Source: Phytophthora hibernalis
Lineage: Eukaryota > Oomycota > Peronosporomycetes > Peronosporales > Peronosporaceae
DNA: 64,000 nucleotides
Reading direction: 5' to 3'
Assembly (NCBI GenBank): GCA_012656075.1
Contig: JAAKBF010000013.1
Location: forward strand, 124,001 to 188,000
Each line of letters begins with the position of its first letter. The first letter of the stretch is position 1. The position numbers and the translations under genes were made by a program. Positions 20,250 to 33,732 of this stretch are shown here, piece by piece. A model generated the notes under the pieces. That model was not told the origin of the DNA. It was given only the letters and a program-made list of their open reading frames with translations, and made no database searches.

Positions 20250-20720
20250 CAGAAATCATAATGCGCCAAGAAAACGCTGGAGGAGCTCCATATGGTCGGG
20301 CGAAGTTTGCCCTGTCAGGTTGGTCGCAGTACACCCAGTACCAGAGTGGTGGTAAATTTCATGTTTGTGAAGCTGGTATAAACTTTAACATGCCACCACT
20401 TCGAAGGGGGAGAAGGGGACCCCGAAGTACTCGGAAGCCACTTCTACTTTGTACATGAGTGCGCATGGATGGATGATGTAGGTTGGACATTTTATGTAGA
20501 ACGGCTCTTAAAATATGGCCTTTCGACGTACCCCTGGACAACTGTGAGTCCCATGTTTCGGAAGAGAGACGGTTACCTGTCGATGAGGTGGATAACGCCA
20601 CAATGGCCCCAGTACGTTGGTATATCAACCACTCGATGTTGGCCTAATGAAACCGCTAAAGATGGTGATTCGTGGCGACTTTCCGATGCTTCAACCAGGG
20701 TAAGCCGAATGAGAGGCGTC
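20250..20720 (+). pseudogene. pogo-type DDE transposase remnant
   Basis: Across three frames the plus strand reads ECAWMDDVGWTFYVERLLKY, then VPLDNCESHVSEE. These resemble the oomycete pogo DDE_1 signature (WMN/D...W...L followed by LLDNFDSHVSEE). The Asp of LDN is kept. Frame changes and stops are frequent, so the copy is dead. A short plus-strand frame upstream (20261-20458) is part of the same decayed region. Confidence 0.5.
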
Positions 20721-23700
20721 TCCGAGCAGTAAATGCAACTATCGTTGCCTGGGGAAATAACGGAGGAGGAGGTAATACGTTGCCCCGAGAAGACTATTCC
20801 TCGACACCCGGAAACAACGATCTTTCAAGCCACTCCTTTCTTTTCCTACTCGTACTTATTGTTGCATTTTTAAGTATTAGTTATAAGCATTAAGCTAATA
20901 CCATTTCATGCAATCGATATGCACTGTGTTGTACCGAGGTTTACATTAGGATGTAGATATTGTGCAATAGTATTGCAGATGGCATTCAGCATTGCCGTTT
21001 TATTAGCCGTCAGGACGCGAGAGGGATGAAGCAGGGTACAAGGCCACTGGTAACTTGACCGTGCAAATTAATGTATGTTTATCTGCTCAAGTTCATTTGC
21101 TCGCGGCTTCGCGGCACAAACAGCTGCTGCGTCTGCTTCGAAGACCCATGAGATATGCCTAGAACGTACACGTATAGCGGCATTAAATCAAAAATATACT
21201 ACACTCAAGGGCTCCTGTAATTATTGTCGGTAAACACCCTTTCTTGTCATCCCTGTAGGATTCGCCCGGATTTTAGAGCTTCATCGTGCAACGCGCGACT
21301 TTGTCTGTAGTATATGTATTTTCTGTTTCATTTTTCCTCCACTAATTATGCATTATATACACCGTTTAAAATACAACTCTTTTTTTGTATTTAGCTTTAA
21401 TAACTCAACATCAAATGGTGCGCGTCGGCGATATTGAACAATCTTTTGGTACGCATCAAAATTAAGCCACAGCGGTACTCGAACGTGACCGTTCTTGTAC
21501 AAATAACGACGGAAAAATATCATTTTGTAATGTTTTTGTCGTCCATACATTAATTTCAGCCAATCAAAAGAAGTTGTGAACACAAATAAAATGACTAGTA
21601 TCAGACGATAGTCCGGGTGTAGGAAGCTCGGCATGCTTTCTTTTAAAATGGGAAAGCAAGCTTCCTACGCCCTTAAACAGAATAGATATCTACTTGTATA
21701 AGCTCAGCGAATGGGGTCTACGCTGCCGCTCGTCAACTTGGCTACCTCCACGGTACCGTCGAAGACTAGTTGAAGCAGCGCGACAGCATCGCCGCTTCAA
21801 AGGTTCGGCGAAGTCAAAGACGTTGAAGAGGAGGATGGGAAATGAGATGGCCCCTTTCTCCTCAGTCGTCGTCACGGACATGAATGATCAGCGCCACCAA
21901 GAAAATGCACATCAAAATGATATTGCTTTTATAATTTTGAACACAACAATAATTTATTTTATAGTTTGTGAGACATCACTCATCATGGAGTTTATTAGAG
22001 ACAACTTTGGAGCGTGGCTAGACGACTTCTACGAGACCAAGAAAATTGAATTGTGCGGCAACATAACTCTGGAGCGGCTGTATCAATGATTTATGCCTCG
22101 GTATTATGTTATACGATTTAACAATACTTGTAAATTTGTTTTGTCGCGGGAGACGGGTGAAGTCAACCAGGGTTACTTCACGAAGAGAAAGCCGGTTGAG
22201 GTCTTTGTTGACCTCAACTGCTAACCTCATAAGCGATCGCTACTCAGCGTGACTTGACGAGACTTCAGTTCTCGGACTTGAAAGATTATTCCTTTGCAAA
22301 GCAGCTACCCTTCTTTTCCACCAAATGCCCGTACCCAGGCCCAGCACGAACATGATTGACATGTGCATGTAGTCGAGGCTGTGTCTGAGATCGGACAGTG
22401 GAGCAGATTGGGGGTTGATGGTGATGGGAATCTCAATGTCTTTGCTGCCGAAAGAGGAAGTTGAACGCTTTAAATGTTTGGCGTATGTCCATCACCAACG
22501 TGATTGGAGAATTTACTTAACTTTCTCTCACTTAAGGCTGCTTGTCATGTGAACCTGATGGGGAAAGATCTCGCTTATGTGGGTGTACCACAGCCTCTTT
22601 TCTTCCAGGTTAATCGCTTCAGCAAAGTGTGCACACTGAGAAATCGGCACGCCTTGGCACTGTTGCGCGTAGAGATCTTACAGGCGATTGTGTCAGTGGA
22701 TAGGTCGGCTGTCGCACGCGCTAGCGTTTACAAGAATCTGGGGGTCTGACCGAGTCACGACACGATGCCTGACGCACATAAAAATCAAGCTCCTTTTGTG
22801 ATTTTAAAGCCCGAATACCGGACGGATGGAATGCTGGACTGGCGATATCGAGCGATTTGATCGATCCTTGCGATTGGGGAGGCCGATTCCGTGCGTGCGT
22901 AAGACGCTTTTGTTGGATGATATAATTTCGAGGCCTGCTATAGATCTCCTGAAACAGGTATCGGGCCCAAGGTGTAAATTGTGCTTGGTGTTGACGAACG
23001 GATGTCGCGAAGTAATGACGGCACTGCATTTGGGTCAGCTTGGAGTCATTGTTGGTGCCCATGATGGCTTCATGTTTCGTCGGGTGAATTTGTTCCTGAT
23101 CTACTTCGTCAGCCAGGCGCTGCCTTGAAGCTAAACAACGTGGTGGACGCGGTTCCCTCTCGTCGTACCCGAGTTGTTGATGCAGCCCATGGGATTTGTA
23201 CTCTTGGCTGCATTTTCATCACCGATTACTTGGGTGGGCATTTGATGCTGAAGCTGACGCCGAGGCAGTACAACAATCTCTGGACCATTCTCAATACTCA
23301 GCTTGTGTGGGGATCAGTTCGACCAACGAAGTCAAGCTCGGGTGGTAGTTGGGTCTGCAATGTTACTGCGATTATTGAGGTGACAGTGGTGTTAAAATAG
23401 ATTATTGGCTCTGTGCTGAGAACAATGGACATGCGTCGCCCTGGAATGCTTGTTTTGCTGAATCACCCCATCAAGAAAAAGTGAGCGAATGGCGGCAGAG
23501 TTTCCCGACGCACTCGCAGTCGACTCTCTAGTAGAAACGCGTTCTTTCAGGTTTCGAGTGCAGGGACGAAAGCGTCTTTTCGATTACACTGGATCTGGTT
23601 CTTCACGGAGTACGAAGGAATGCGCGCGGTTGGTAACGAATTCATACGCGAACCAATAACAATATTTGAAGATGGAATATGCGTACTGCAAGAAACAAAC
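20721..23700. other. AT-rich region with short unassigned ORFs
   Basis: Open frames at 21694-22089 (plus, 131 codons) and 23125-23400 (plus, 91 codons) have no recognisable domain. A stem-loop with paired GTAGGAAGCT and AGCTTCCTAC blocks lies at 21615-21672, and a GTTGAGGTC/GACCTCAAC hairpin at about 22194-22217. I cannot support a gene here. Confidence 0.3.
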
Positions 23701-23708
23701 GTGTATTG

Positions 23709-25660
23709 TTACGACAAATCCCAATGCAAGTGAGGCTCGTGCTGGCTGATAAATACTCGCTGCTTGTTCGTGCCGGCTTCTAGCATCACACTGGCTTCGT
23801 TGAATTCCAGAAACGACTGGATTTCAGAGACAACGAGTCGAACGCGCCTTACGCTGAATGTGTCACCAGCAGCAGAGAAAGCTCGTTCACTTGGGACGGA
23901 CGTCGCCATAACGGCTAGCCAATCACGGGCCATAATTTGAATACAAAGGAACTGGTACATGCTCTTCATCCAGCCGCAAACGTTTTTGCTACCTCGTCAT
24001 GGAGATCATCATTTTGTCTCGATATGCCATCCACCGATCCAGCTCTAACGCAAAACTTCCCCATCGAAAGTCGCAGGTTCATCCATTCTGAAGTGGTCAT
24101 CTATGAGCTCGTTCAATGCCTTGCCAAGAACGGCATCTTGTTCTTTCTTTTGATTTAGCGGAGGCGGTATGCCACGTTGTTGTTAGCCTTCAAAGCAATT
24201 TGAGCTGTACGGCTCCTTAAAAATGTGGCGTATTCGTCCGTCTTCTGCTTGAAAGCAGTTGCAAATGAGGCCGAGTAGGGCGATATCGCCTGATCAACTA
24301 CCTTCGCAGCGTGGCTTTACACGAGCTCAAATACGACGACTGTCATGGGTAATGTTAACCCGACATAATTGTATGGAGTACACTTGATGAATTTTGTAAG
24401 TTCTTGCCGTCAGTGAAGGCGGCAAACACAGATTGGTGCGGCAAAAGGGTCCGTCCGGCGCATTGACTAAACCCGTGTAACCTTCGTGGTGGTCTATGAT
24501 ACACCACTGCAGTTCCTCGATGGGTTTTCGCAGGTTGACCGCAGATGACACCATCTCCCAGGTACTGTTTCACTCGTGACACAGGATAGCTCGGGCTGTC
24601 GGGATGGCACATTCAGAACGACGCAGATCCGCTGGAGTGCTTCGTTGAGTGCTGTGGAGTCCGCCAACTTCTTCGGAATATCGCGCACGGTGCCGATGAT
24701 TCTATGTACAAACGAGCCGTCTTTAGGGTCTCTTTGACTCCTAATGGCAGCACATGTACCAAACACCGAGCTTGAAACACGTTGAGTGGTTCATCAAAGA
24801 AGGCCACGGTGCTGAGTTGCTCTCGCTTCCGATCAAGCTAGCCAGGAACAAGCTTCCTCTCAGACTCAGCCACGATCAACAAGTACCTCTTGTTCGAAAT
24901 CGTGACATGCATAGACAGGGAGATTGATCGGTCGTTATAGCCCGCGTCCCGCACCAACGTGCACGTTACGCCTGACGGGCTTTCACTCCATTTACCTGTC
25001 TATTGAGGTACTGCTCACTGTTTTCATTGTGCTCTATGCTTTATTCAGAATGAACTACTTACACCCAACATGATTTAGTAGGTTTAGTGGAAAGGTGCAT
25101 TCCCGAGCGCAGCGGTAGAAATTATGTTTTCCTATGGAAGGATGAAGCCACGTTGATGAAGCATCAGAGCCGGTCATGGTCTTCAAGACGCGCTACCCAA
25201 GCACGAAGGTACATCGCGGACGCTAAGATAGAGTCGTAGGTTTAGTACTCATTCAAGCCGACGGTTTTCATGGACCGGGAAATGTATCTGGTGTCATGTC
25301 TACCGCCGACGACGACACTATGGCTTGGGCGTATTCTTGAATCTGGTGGGGTAGTTTGGCTTTGATTAAGCGTACAATAGCCTTGTTACACTTAGCATTA
25401 TCCGTATTGATCGCCTACACCGACCCCAATGGTTCTTCATCCATCGTCTTCACCACTTCCAGTAAATGATCAAGCAGGCGAACTCCAGTATTCGGATATT
25501 CCCTTTTAAACCCTAGCATGACAGATCGTAGATGCTAGTGTGTGTCAATCCAGTGCAGAGTGACCACCATATATCCTCTATTCGCCGCGGGTGTCCACAT
25601 GTCCGTTGTAATACATGTGCGACTGGGACGGATGTCACGGAAAATAATACAGCCCACAAT
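23709..25660 (-). pseudogene. hAT-family transposase relic
   Basis: Read from 25660 downward, the minus strand shows hAT landmarks in order. Core: TTDMWTPAANRGYMVVTLHW with ID following. Then TDNAKCNKAIVRLIKAKL. Near 24.5-24.8 kb there are broken pieces (DSTALNEALQRICVVLNV). At the C-terminus the dimerisation domain reads ARDWLAVMATSVPSERAFSA. The span of about 2 kb fits one transposase. Multiple stops and frame changes make it inactive. No terminal inverted repeats were identified. Confidence 0.8.
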
Positions 25661-25853
25661 TCGGGGACCCGGTCTCAAGGACCGGGAACTCGCAGTTCTC
25701 ACGCATTACAAGCCAAAGGTTTCGATAAAGAAATTGCATAAAGTTAGAAAATTGGATCACGCGTTAGAAGCGAAAGATCGATAAAAAGGTAAAATTGGAT
25801 CACGTGTTACATCTCGATAAAAAGAATTGCTTGAAATTGAAAAAATAGAAATG

Positions 25854-26890
25854 CTAGTGGCTAAAATAAGGGGTAACCCTTTTAAGCATGGACGAGTTTA
25901 AATTCTTGATCAGATGCGAGGGTAGAGTACCAGGAGCGAAGCTGCCGCGATCGCTCCAGAGCTGGTTCCATGAGAACAGTGGAGCGAGTTCCTTTGTTGA
26001 CCGATCGAGCATCATTGTAGTCAGAGATTTGGCGTTTTGACACCAAAACCACATGTCCTACATTCGAGTCGGTAAGCCTACGTGCATGTAGGCCCCAGGA
26101 GGTACACACGACTTTCGTGTGGGTCTCATCAACGACGAGAAAATCTTGTTTGTCCACTGATTTTCCCTTTTGTGGCAATTTCTTTCGCCCGGCCGATGAC
26201 GTGAATGACCCCAATAACGGTAACAGCAGTATCTGGCGTAGCGTCGTTCAACGAGCATAGCGATGTAAACCGCAGTGTAGGTTCCGACGTAATAATGTCG
26301 GTTGCGGTGACTCTTCGTTAAACCGCCTTGTCGTCGAATGTAGCCTCGAGTGTCGAGCTGGGCAGCGCAAAATCGCGGTGGTCTGGTTTGAGGCGGCCAG
26401 CTAAGAATGAACGGGTCGTGCTTAGTTCTAGCACATTGTAGAACTGGTCAACACATTTGTTGAAGATCATGGTGCGCATCATGCTTGAGGCGGTATCAGA
26501 TATGAATAAATCAAACAGTTTACCACCTCCATGTAAATTGCCGTATTCGCGCAACGGATTCCGAGCAAGAATCCGCGCTACAAATTCCGAAGACGTGGGG
26601 GCACCGTGTTTCAACTGGTTGAATGTTAATCGAGGGATTTGATTCGCCGTCTCTGGGATTTTATTTTCGGGCTTCATCTCATACTGTAAAACCGGGAAAC
26701 TGCGTTCACTTTCATCGATATCCGCTTTGTCCTTGGTTTGGGTGGGGCGCAAATTTCGGTTTTCGTCGGAGATATTAGTGTCAACTGAAGCTTTGTTCAC
26801 AGGGACTTTTGAATCGTCCTTCTTGTTCTGTTGGGTATCACGCAGAGTGATGTCAACTTCTGTAGCGGCCATATGTGCGTGCAGGTTCAT
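25854..26890 (-). other. Uncharacterised minus-strand ORFs, the longest 190 codons
   Basis: An intact ORF at 26318-26890 encodes 190 residues starting MNLHAHMAATEVDITLRD. It has a polar, Asp/Lys-rich N-terminal half and a more globular second half (LTFNQLKHGAPTSSEFVARI, FISDTASSMMRTMIFNKC). Downstream in another frame (25882-26214) comes KLPQKGKSVDKQDFLVVDE and GHVVLVSKRQISDYNDARS. The two may be parts of one broken gene. I do not recognise the family; a transposon-derived protein is possible given the neighbours. Confidence 0.4.
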
Positions 26891-27340
26891 ATGCTTGTTT
26901 TTTTGGCGTCAGGACTGGAGGCAACGAGCTATTTCCATTGCTCTCGCGGGGGCGAGTCGCTTTCTTTTCTCGAAGGCTTGCTTGGTCAGGTTCGTGTTTG
27001 CGGAAGGCGGTAAAGTAAAAGTGAGAGAAACATCGTTGAAGCAGGCGCGGATAGCCGATTTGCGAGGTAACGGGTGAGAAAGAGTAGTCGATCAAACGTA
27101 TCAAGTGCTTGCTTGAAGAAAATGAACGGAAACGGTGAACAACATCATGTCGTTTAACGGTGGGCGCTGAGGAAGTGAAATAGTGTATAGACAGGCGAAG
27201 CCAGCCCAACGTATCAAAGGGATAGGATCGCGAGGACTATTATTAAAAAGTAAAAGATGGCAAGGAAACGCAAATTGACTAGTGACCGAATGCTGAGTTA
27301 ATGATTTTGTCAGTCCAGTCGTAAACATTTGCACATTCAT
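26891..27340. other. Spacer, no gene seen
   Basis: Short overlapping frames on both strands only. No domain or repeat is visible. Confidence 0.3.
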
Positions 27341-28980
27341 TCACCACACGGATGGTAACGGCTTCAGTGTAAATGTTGCGATCCACTTTGCAACATGAAA
27401 GCGGCCCTGTTTGACATAACAATCAAATGCATCGGCCGTGATTTGGAGTCTGTAATGCGCTCGTAGGAAGTCCAAAACGGGGATGGGGCTTTTTACTGCG
27501 GCTGGATTAATGGCACGCAATGTACAACCCTCCGTCCGGAACATGAAGAGCCACTCTACTACGTCAAGTTGCCCGTTTTCTGAAGGTGCGTCCATAGCAG
27601 CGGTAGTGCAACCTTCATTTCGGTTTTGCATTCAACCATTTTACAATATCAAGATGGCATTTCCGTGCTGCATTGTCTATTGCTGCTGTTGTGAAAATTG
27701 CATGTATGTTTGCGTCAAGCCATTCAATGACATGCAGATGTGCATTTGCAGCCGCGTCATCCATTGAAGTTACGGTTACGTTTCCTCCGGGGACGTGGTT
27801 CATCCATTGAACCATATGTAAGTGCCCTTGAGCTATAGCGTTGTCTATAGCACAGTGAGAGCACCGTACGGCTCTGTGTTTGTGATTCTACGTGACGATT
27901 GCATGATGATTATGAGAGGCAGTCCAATCCATGGCGTTAATAGAACCCCCACAATATTGACCTCGGACATCCATTGTGCAACAACAAGATGTCCCTCAGC
28001 ACATACTATGTCAAATCCATTTTGTGGACAGATTAATTCTGGATAATTGCGGATAATTCATTGGAGTACCGAGAGATGTCCAATGACGGCAGCGTAAAAC
28101 TAAGTTCGACGAGTGCGCCCTCTGTACTGTTTTCAGAACATTCAAATGTCCATTTCAAAAAGCACCATCAATTGCTTCTGTAGTACACCCTTCAGTCCGA
28201 ATATGGTGCAACCATGTTATAATTGTCAAGAAACCATTTGCTGCCGCATCACCAAAAGCGTTTGTAGATGCCATTGTCCAAAGGTGAGACTGTGCCCAAC
28301 GAATTTAAGCAAAAAAATTGACGCTGCTTTATCGATCGAAATACATAGGGGATATGTACGCGGACCATGATCCAGCTCGCTAACTCGAGGGTAAACCAAA
28401 TAGACAGTATTCTCCTGTCCGCGTCGGCGTGACTGATCTTCTGCACCAGCTTAAACAAAATACTGGACTATCGAAGTATGACCCTGCGCAACTGCCCCGT
28501 CGACGATTAAGAGGAATACATCTCTTAGTGGTACGGGGAATCGCGTGAGAACCCAGTTAGTCACGGATAAACTCCCGCTCATTCCCGCCACTTCAACGAT
28601 TCGTTCTTCCCACCAAACACGGTTATATAGTCCATAGAGCCATTCAAGGGTGTTTAGATGTCCATTTTGTATCGCTGTAGGAATTGCACGTGAAATGATT
28701 AAGTCCGGGAACATAATAGATATGGTGATCATCTCTGAAAGGCGGCCATGTCTTGCTGTTATCAAGAAGACTGTCGCAAGCATCTTCGATATAACAAGTC
28801 GATGTCGCTCGGATAGATATGCGTTTCAAAAATACGCCTGGACACAGCTGACGACCGATTCCATTTATCGCAATGGCGAAAACTCGAGGAACGCGTTGAT
28901 TAAACCACAAACGTGAGGTAATTCGCACAGTGGAACTGCCGATTGATACACCGACGAGATAGTGGAAGCGTGGGCTCTTC
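27341..28980 (-). pseudogene. Oomycete-type ankyrin-repeat gene relic
   Basis: The minus strand contains repeated units of the form NGHLxVVxWL...EGCTTxAMDxAA. Examples are PTAIQNGHLNTLEWLYGLY, AQGHTSIVQYF, AAANAHLHVIEWLDANIHAI, NAARKCHLDIVKWLNA and ENGQLDVVEWLFMFRTEGCT. This is the ankyrin-like repeat style common in oomycete multigene families. The units are split over three frames with several stops, and the N-terminal part near 28.6-28.98 kb has no clear start. The last frame ends at 27341. No active gene is likely. Confidence 0.7.
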
Positions 28981-31900
28981 ATGAATATCTACATGATTGC
29001 AGCATGTAATATGTCAGAAATGCGCCGCAATGTATCACGTGATTCTTGAAAACGTATCCCCTGGTAGGCGCTCATGTTCAGCCATCTAGCAGGGTCCCAG
29101 CGTCAGATTAGATATGAAAGTGGACAGATGGTGTGTGTTCTTACAGTTGGCAAATCGAGAATGAGCGGAGACAGCTATTATTTTGCTTGAACCTTTCTTT
29201 CTATCGTTCACGTCGTTTTTCTTTAAAGGTTTGTTTTTGTAACCAACGATCTTTTATTACATTATTATGTTTGGTCGTTGTAGCTGTTTTTTTCGTTTGA
29301 TCATCTGAAACCGTCGTCGAAGAGCATTTTGCGTCTTTGTCAACAACCAAACCGTACGAAGTACAAGCGCTGTGGCATTAACGCGGACAATGCGTGGACG
29401 ATGGGGCAGGTAGATGGTGCAGACGGTGCTTGATGACTAAAATCGTATACTTTCAGAGCCAAGCGTAGATGGTGCAAAGGTCAGTGGAAATGATCGTGAG
29501 TACAATCATATTGATGATACCATTGGCGAATTGGAGATAAGCGAGTGGGCGATCAAGTAATATAAATGCGTCGGGCAATGTAATTTACTGTATATCAACC
29601 GTCGACGTCGAATTTAGTGCTGTTCAGCAGCTTTCAATGGAGGGGACGGGTGCAGCAATCGAAAGTGGACATCATATCAGACGTCACGGGTTAAGCTAGA
29701 AGTGAGAGCTACTCAGCGGAAATGGGATTGAGTGTTTTGCGTTGCAGTGCATAAGTGAAGGTGTACTTGTGTAGGAGTATGCTGGCGAGATTATTGGTGA
29801 AGGAGCTAGGTGAAGTCGGAGTGCTGTTTGCCCATGCGAGTATATTATGGGTTATGGCTCGTGTAATTTCATTGAGGCTTGTGCAAATCAAAACGATTAC
29901 CGTATTCCTTGTGTGATTGACGACGTACCAATCATAATCCTTTATATATTGTGTCGTCGCACTTTACGTGCTTGGCGACATCAGTGGGCACAGAGACGTT
30001 GAATTATATTCGGAGTGAATACCGTCACATACGATTACACGAGAAAGTACGAGTATGTGACGAGTATGTGGTATCCCAGTGATAGACCGAAAATAAATAA
30101 ATTCCAGCGGCCGCAAGCTACTTACTGCATTTGCGAAATAGCAGAGCGACGGCGGCGGCGCGGACGCTGGACGCGGGCGCTAGGCGATAGCCGATAGAGG
30201 TGGCGCGTCACGGTGCTGCAGCCCTCCGCGCAAGACCAGAATACATCCGTCCCAGAGATGTGGAGGCTGTCGTCGCGGCCTTCCGCCACCTGCGAGACGC
30301 GCAAGCGGCACATCCGGTTTCTTGGACGTGATGCCATCTCAATTTGACGCGTTCTAAACGAACAGCATTGCTTGTAACCATGTATCTCTTCGCGTCCGTG
30401 TGCGCTATTATGTCAAACATCCTGTGGATGGAAAGGTCCATTAATTTATGGCTGGAAGCGTACTGTGACTACGTTTCAAGCGTTAAGGATGCGTGCCATC
30501 ATTGATACACATTTACTTTTTTTCGACTGCATTTTCAATCAATTTGTGTAGGAAGCGCAGTAGTCCACAGGCTAGATCGCATATGGCTATACTAATAAGG
30601 GTGATGTTGCTCACGGAGGACTCCAGTATTGCCCACGATGAGTTGTAAGCCCGGATGAAGTCGACAAAGAGAGGAGAACGCACATGTACGCGAGCGGTTG
30701 TTGATCGGTTGACCTTACTTAGATTCATGTAGGCAACACTACATGATGTAGCTCACTTCAAATATGGCGGTAAGTTACTATTATCGAATATATTCTCGAC
30801 CCACATACGAAATATATAAGGATCCACAGACCGAAATACACCACATAATGTGTCCTTTCTCGTGGAATAGTATGTGACTGTATACTCGTCCAATTATATT
30901 TATATGTATGTAACTTTTATGTTCATGGATAGCCAAAGAAGGAATACGGTAAGGTCAAAATCTCAAACAGCCAAATTTCACAAAACAATATTGTGCATTT
31001 TTATCCTGAGCAAAGTGGATGTTATCCAGTTCAAATGGGTATTTTCCGTACTGCATTGTCTTGGAGCGTTTAGCTACAGCGACGGCATGCGCGCAGTGGC
31101 GAACCATTACGCTGACAAGCCCCAGAGTCATGCAAGACAGACAATTCTAAATATTACCTGCTTCAGTGAGTGTACAGCTTGCCACGCAGCTTCTGGATGA
31201 TTAGAAACGTGCCCAAGCGGACGCCGCCGAAATCGAAACCGATCATTCGCTGCCGCTGTGCCAGCGTGTACAGACAGTTATTTTCGACGTCGTCTACCAG
31301 CGCCACCTAGATCGCCGGCGTTTACTTCACGTTAGAAGCGTGAGCCTGTGTCATCTCAATAAGCTCTGATGCGCCACGTTCGACGATGCAGCGGGTGATG
31401 GTGACCGGGATGGAGTTGTGGTGGGCCACGAAAACGAGAAGACAGTCCAGCTTTTGCATGAACGCGTCAAGCAAGTGCGCGCTCCTTGGTTGGCATTCTA
31501 GGCTCCGGAGTGCCGTCACAACCAGGATTTTGTGTTCGAGCTCAGTTTGCATTGGACAGCAGCCACTTTCATCTAAAGGCAAATTGATAAAACCAATCTA
31601 AATGGCGACGGTGTATAATCCATCCTCTAACACCAGCCAAACTTCCGAACGACTATTGAGTACACGAATAATGCGCTTCTGTCTACCTGTTTGGTCTTAA
31701 GTGTGAGTGTGGCAACAATCTGCCACACAGGAGCCAAATTTGTACCGTTACCACACCCGGTGTATATTTGCGCTCGATGATGTCCCCGCCAAGCATCAGA
31801 TGAAGGCTGAGAGCACGATAGCTCAGGGGTGCCCCCACCAACTTTCACCCTTTCTCCACTGTCCTCGAGGGGGGCAGGGTAGGAGTAAAATAATCGGCAT

Positions 31901-32650
31901 CTTGGCGTGATATTGAGGGCTTCGTTCTATTTCTGAGCTAGTCATCAAAGCAATCAATAGTCCGGAGTCGGACAATCATTTAAGAGGCTTAAGAACCAAA
32001 TTCGAGTATGAGGTCAGCACTACACCATCCCAGCAACAAATTTGACAAAGAAAAGAACAGAAAAGTTGTCCCGCCAACGTACATTCCCTACAAGTAATTT
32101 ACGGTGGTACAGAAAATGCACACAGATGGGAAACATCACATGACACGATCAACCAACAATCAGGATTGGAACTTCCACCTAACATCGTTTTGGAGCTGCG
32201 AAACAAAAACATCCAGGTAGCGGTTGACGAAGAAAAAAACTCTTGCATTCAGAAATTGCTGCAACCCGTGCCTAAATGATACAGATGAGGTGAATGCAAA
32301 TATTACGTTATCGAAGGGAGTAGCCGCTGAGCATCCGGGATCTAGGCTGGCCACATCCAACTATTAGCTCAACTGATATCATTACCGCGACCTATGCATG
32401 TTTAAGAAAGGTTTTTGCTTCTGTTCAAGGCGAACTCGAGTAATACCTTGGGCTGGAGTCTGTCACACATCCTAATAGAAGGTTGCAGTTTATCAAAGTC
32501 ACCGCATTTTTCGGGTAATTTCTTGAAGTCATCGGTTTAAGAAATGCTTCTTCTGAGACGCATTCCTTGGAGAAATTCCTCAAGCGGAGTTATTTTTGGT
32601 AAATATCGCCACCCTTTCAAACCGATAGAAACCGTTTTGAAAGGTTATAA
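28981..32650. other. Long decayed intergenic block
   Basis: Only short open frames are seen. Minus-strand 31322-31582, with the adjacent non-ATG stretch ENNCLYTLAQRQRMIGFDFG, has some coding character but no known domain. A GC-rich patch at 30.14-30.35 kb (CGGCGGCGGCGCGGACG) contrasts with its AT-rich surroundings. No RNA gene was recognised. Confidence 0.3.
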
Positions 32651-32654
32651 GTGG

Positions 32655-33213
32655 TGACAGGAATGTGTCCGAGCCATTTTCGCATTTTTCCGGGACTGTT
32701 ACATTTATATCATCTCGGACTTCGTACTACGTCGCCGTCGCTGACAGTTTCCTGCGATGCCCGGAGCCGGAGATGCTGCTTCTTATCACGTGTCTTAACG
32801 TGCCGCCCACGGTATGAACCTACTGAGCTGCTGACCGCCCCTCCGTGCTTATCGCTCGTTGCGATTACCTGTACTGTACGCCAGAGGAGGGCGAGCCGAC
32901 CGCGATCAACTTGGCCGATGTGATGCTATTCCTGTCGCAACCAACGTTAAAGGAGATCAGTTTGGCGACGCCGGTATTACGCTGTCGGCTCAGCGTGACA
33001 CGCAGCTGCAGCCTGAAAGATACAGGATACAGCCTGCGGTCATTGGACATTGTGGAACTTGACCGGTATTCGTGGGCTTGTCCCGAGACCGACTTTGGCT
33101 TTCTTTTTACCAACTTTGACCATGTGCGACCTGCTCGTGTCACGGCGAAATGTCTCTCTGGGCCCCGGACCCCTAGAGGTGACATCCCCTCTTTCAATAG
33201 GTTAACTAAATGA
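32655..33213 (+). other. Possible LRR-like gene fragment
   Basis: In two frames the plus strand reads LADVMLFLSQPTLKEISLAT, followed by SLRSLDIVELDRYSWACPE and a final TAG-free stretch to TGA at 33211-33213. The spacing of Leu residues (TLKEISL, SLRSLDI) resembles leucine-rich repeats of an F-box/LRR-type protein. The upstream part is broken by stops at about 32.82 kb. This is a weak identification. Confidence 0.3.
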
Positions 33214-33732
33214 AAACGAATATTGTAGTTAATGACTTCTAGCGTTCTCATTATTCGCTCATTGTCGTAACGGCTCAGCAGAGGACAAGCGGCTCAGCAT
33301 GCGCCAGGTACTATGACTCGGACGCGTCCCCGTCGTGGTGAGTTTTGGCTGGGGTTCTAGTTTCTAACGAAGTGCTTGCAAGCGGATGCCCTGTCTGTTT
33401 TGAATGACGTGCCATGTTGTGTGAGGGTGTTGCTGCAGGACTAGCAGTTTTCTATACAGGTTGCGAAGAAGGGAGCTTTTGCCTGGTCAGCTGCCACCCC
33501 ATGCTAGCGTTATACCGCCTACCCGCTCTGCTGCGATACAGCAAACTTCTGAGCTTGATTCAGTTGCACGATGTGTTTCCTGGGACAGATTCGGTAAGGT
33601 TGTCAACTGTCTAACTCTATGAAGCTATTTTAAGTCATTTGGACGTGCTGATTGGGATGTTGTGTGCAATGTGTTACGTAGAACAAAGGCAAGGCTAAAT
33701 GTGTAATATTCAAGGCTAGCCGAAAAACGATG
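33214..33732. other. Spacer, no gene seen
   Basis: No coding region, repeat or RNA gene is visible. Confidence 0.3.
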
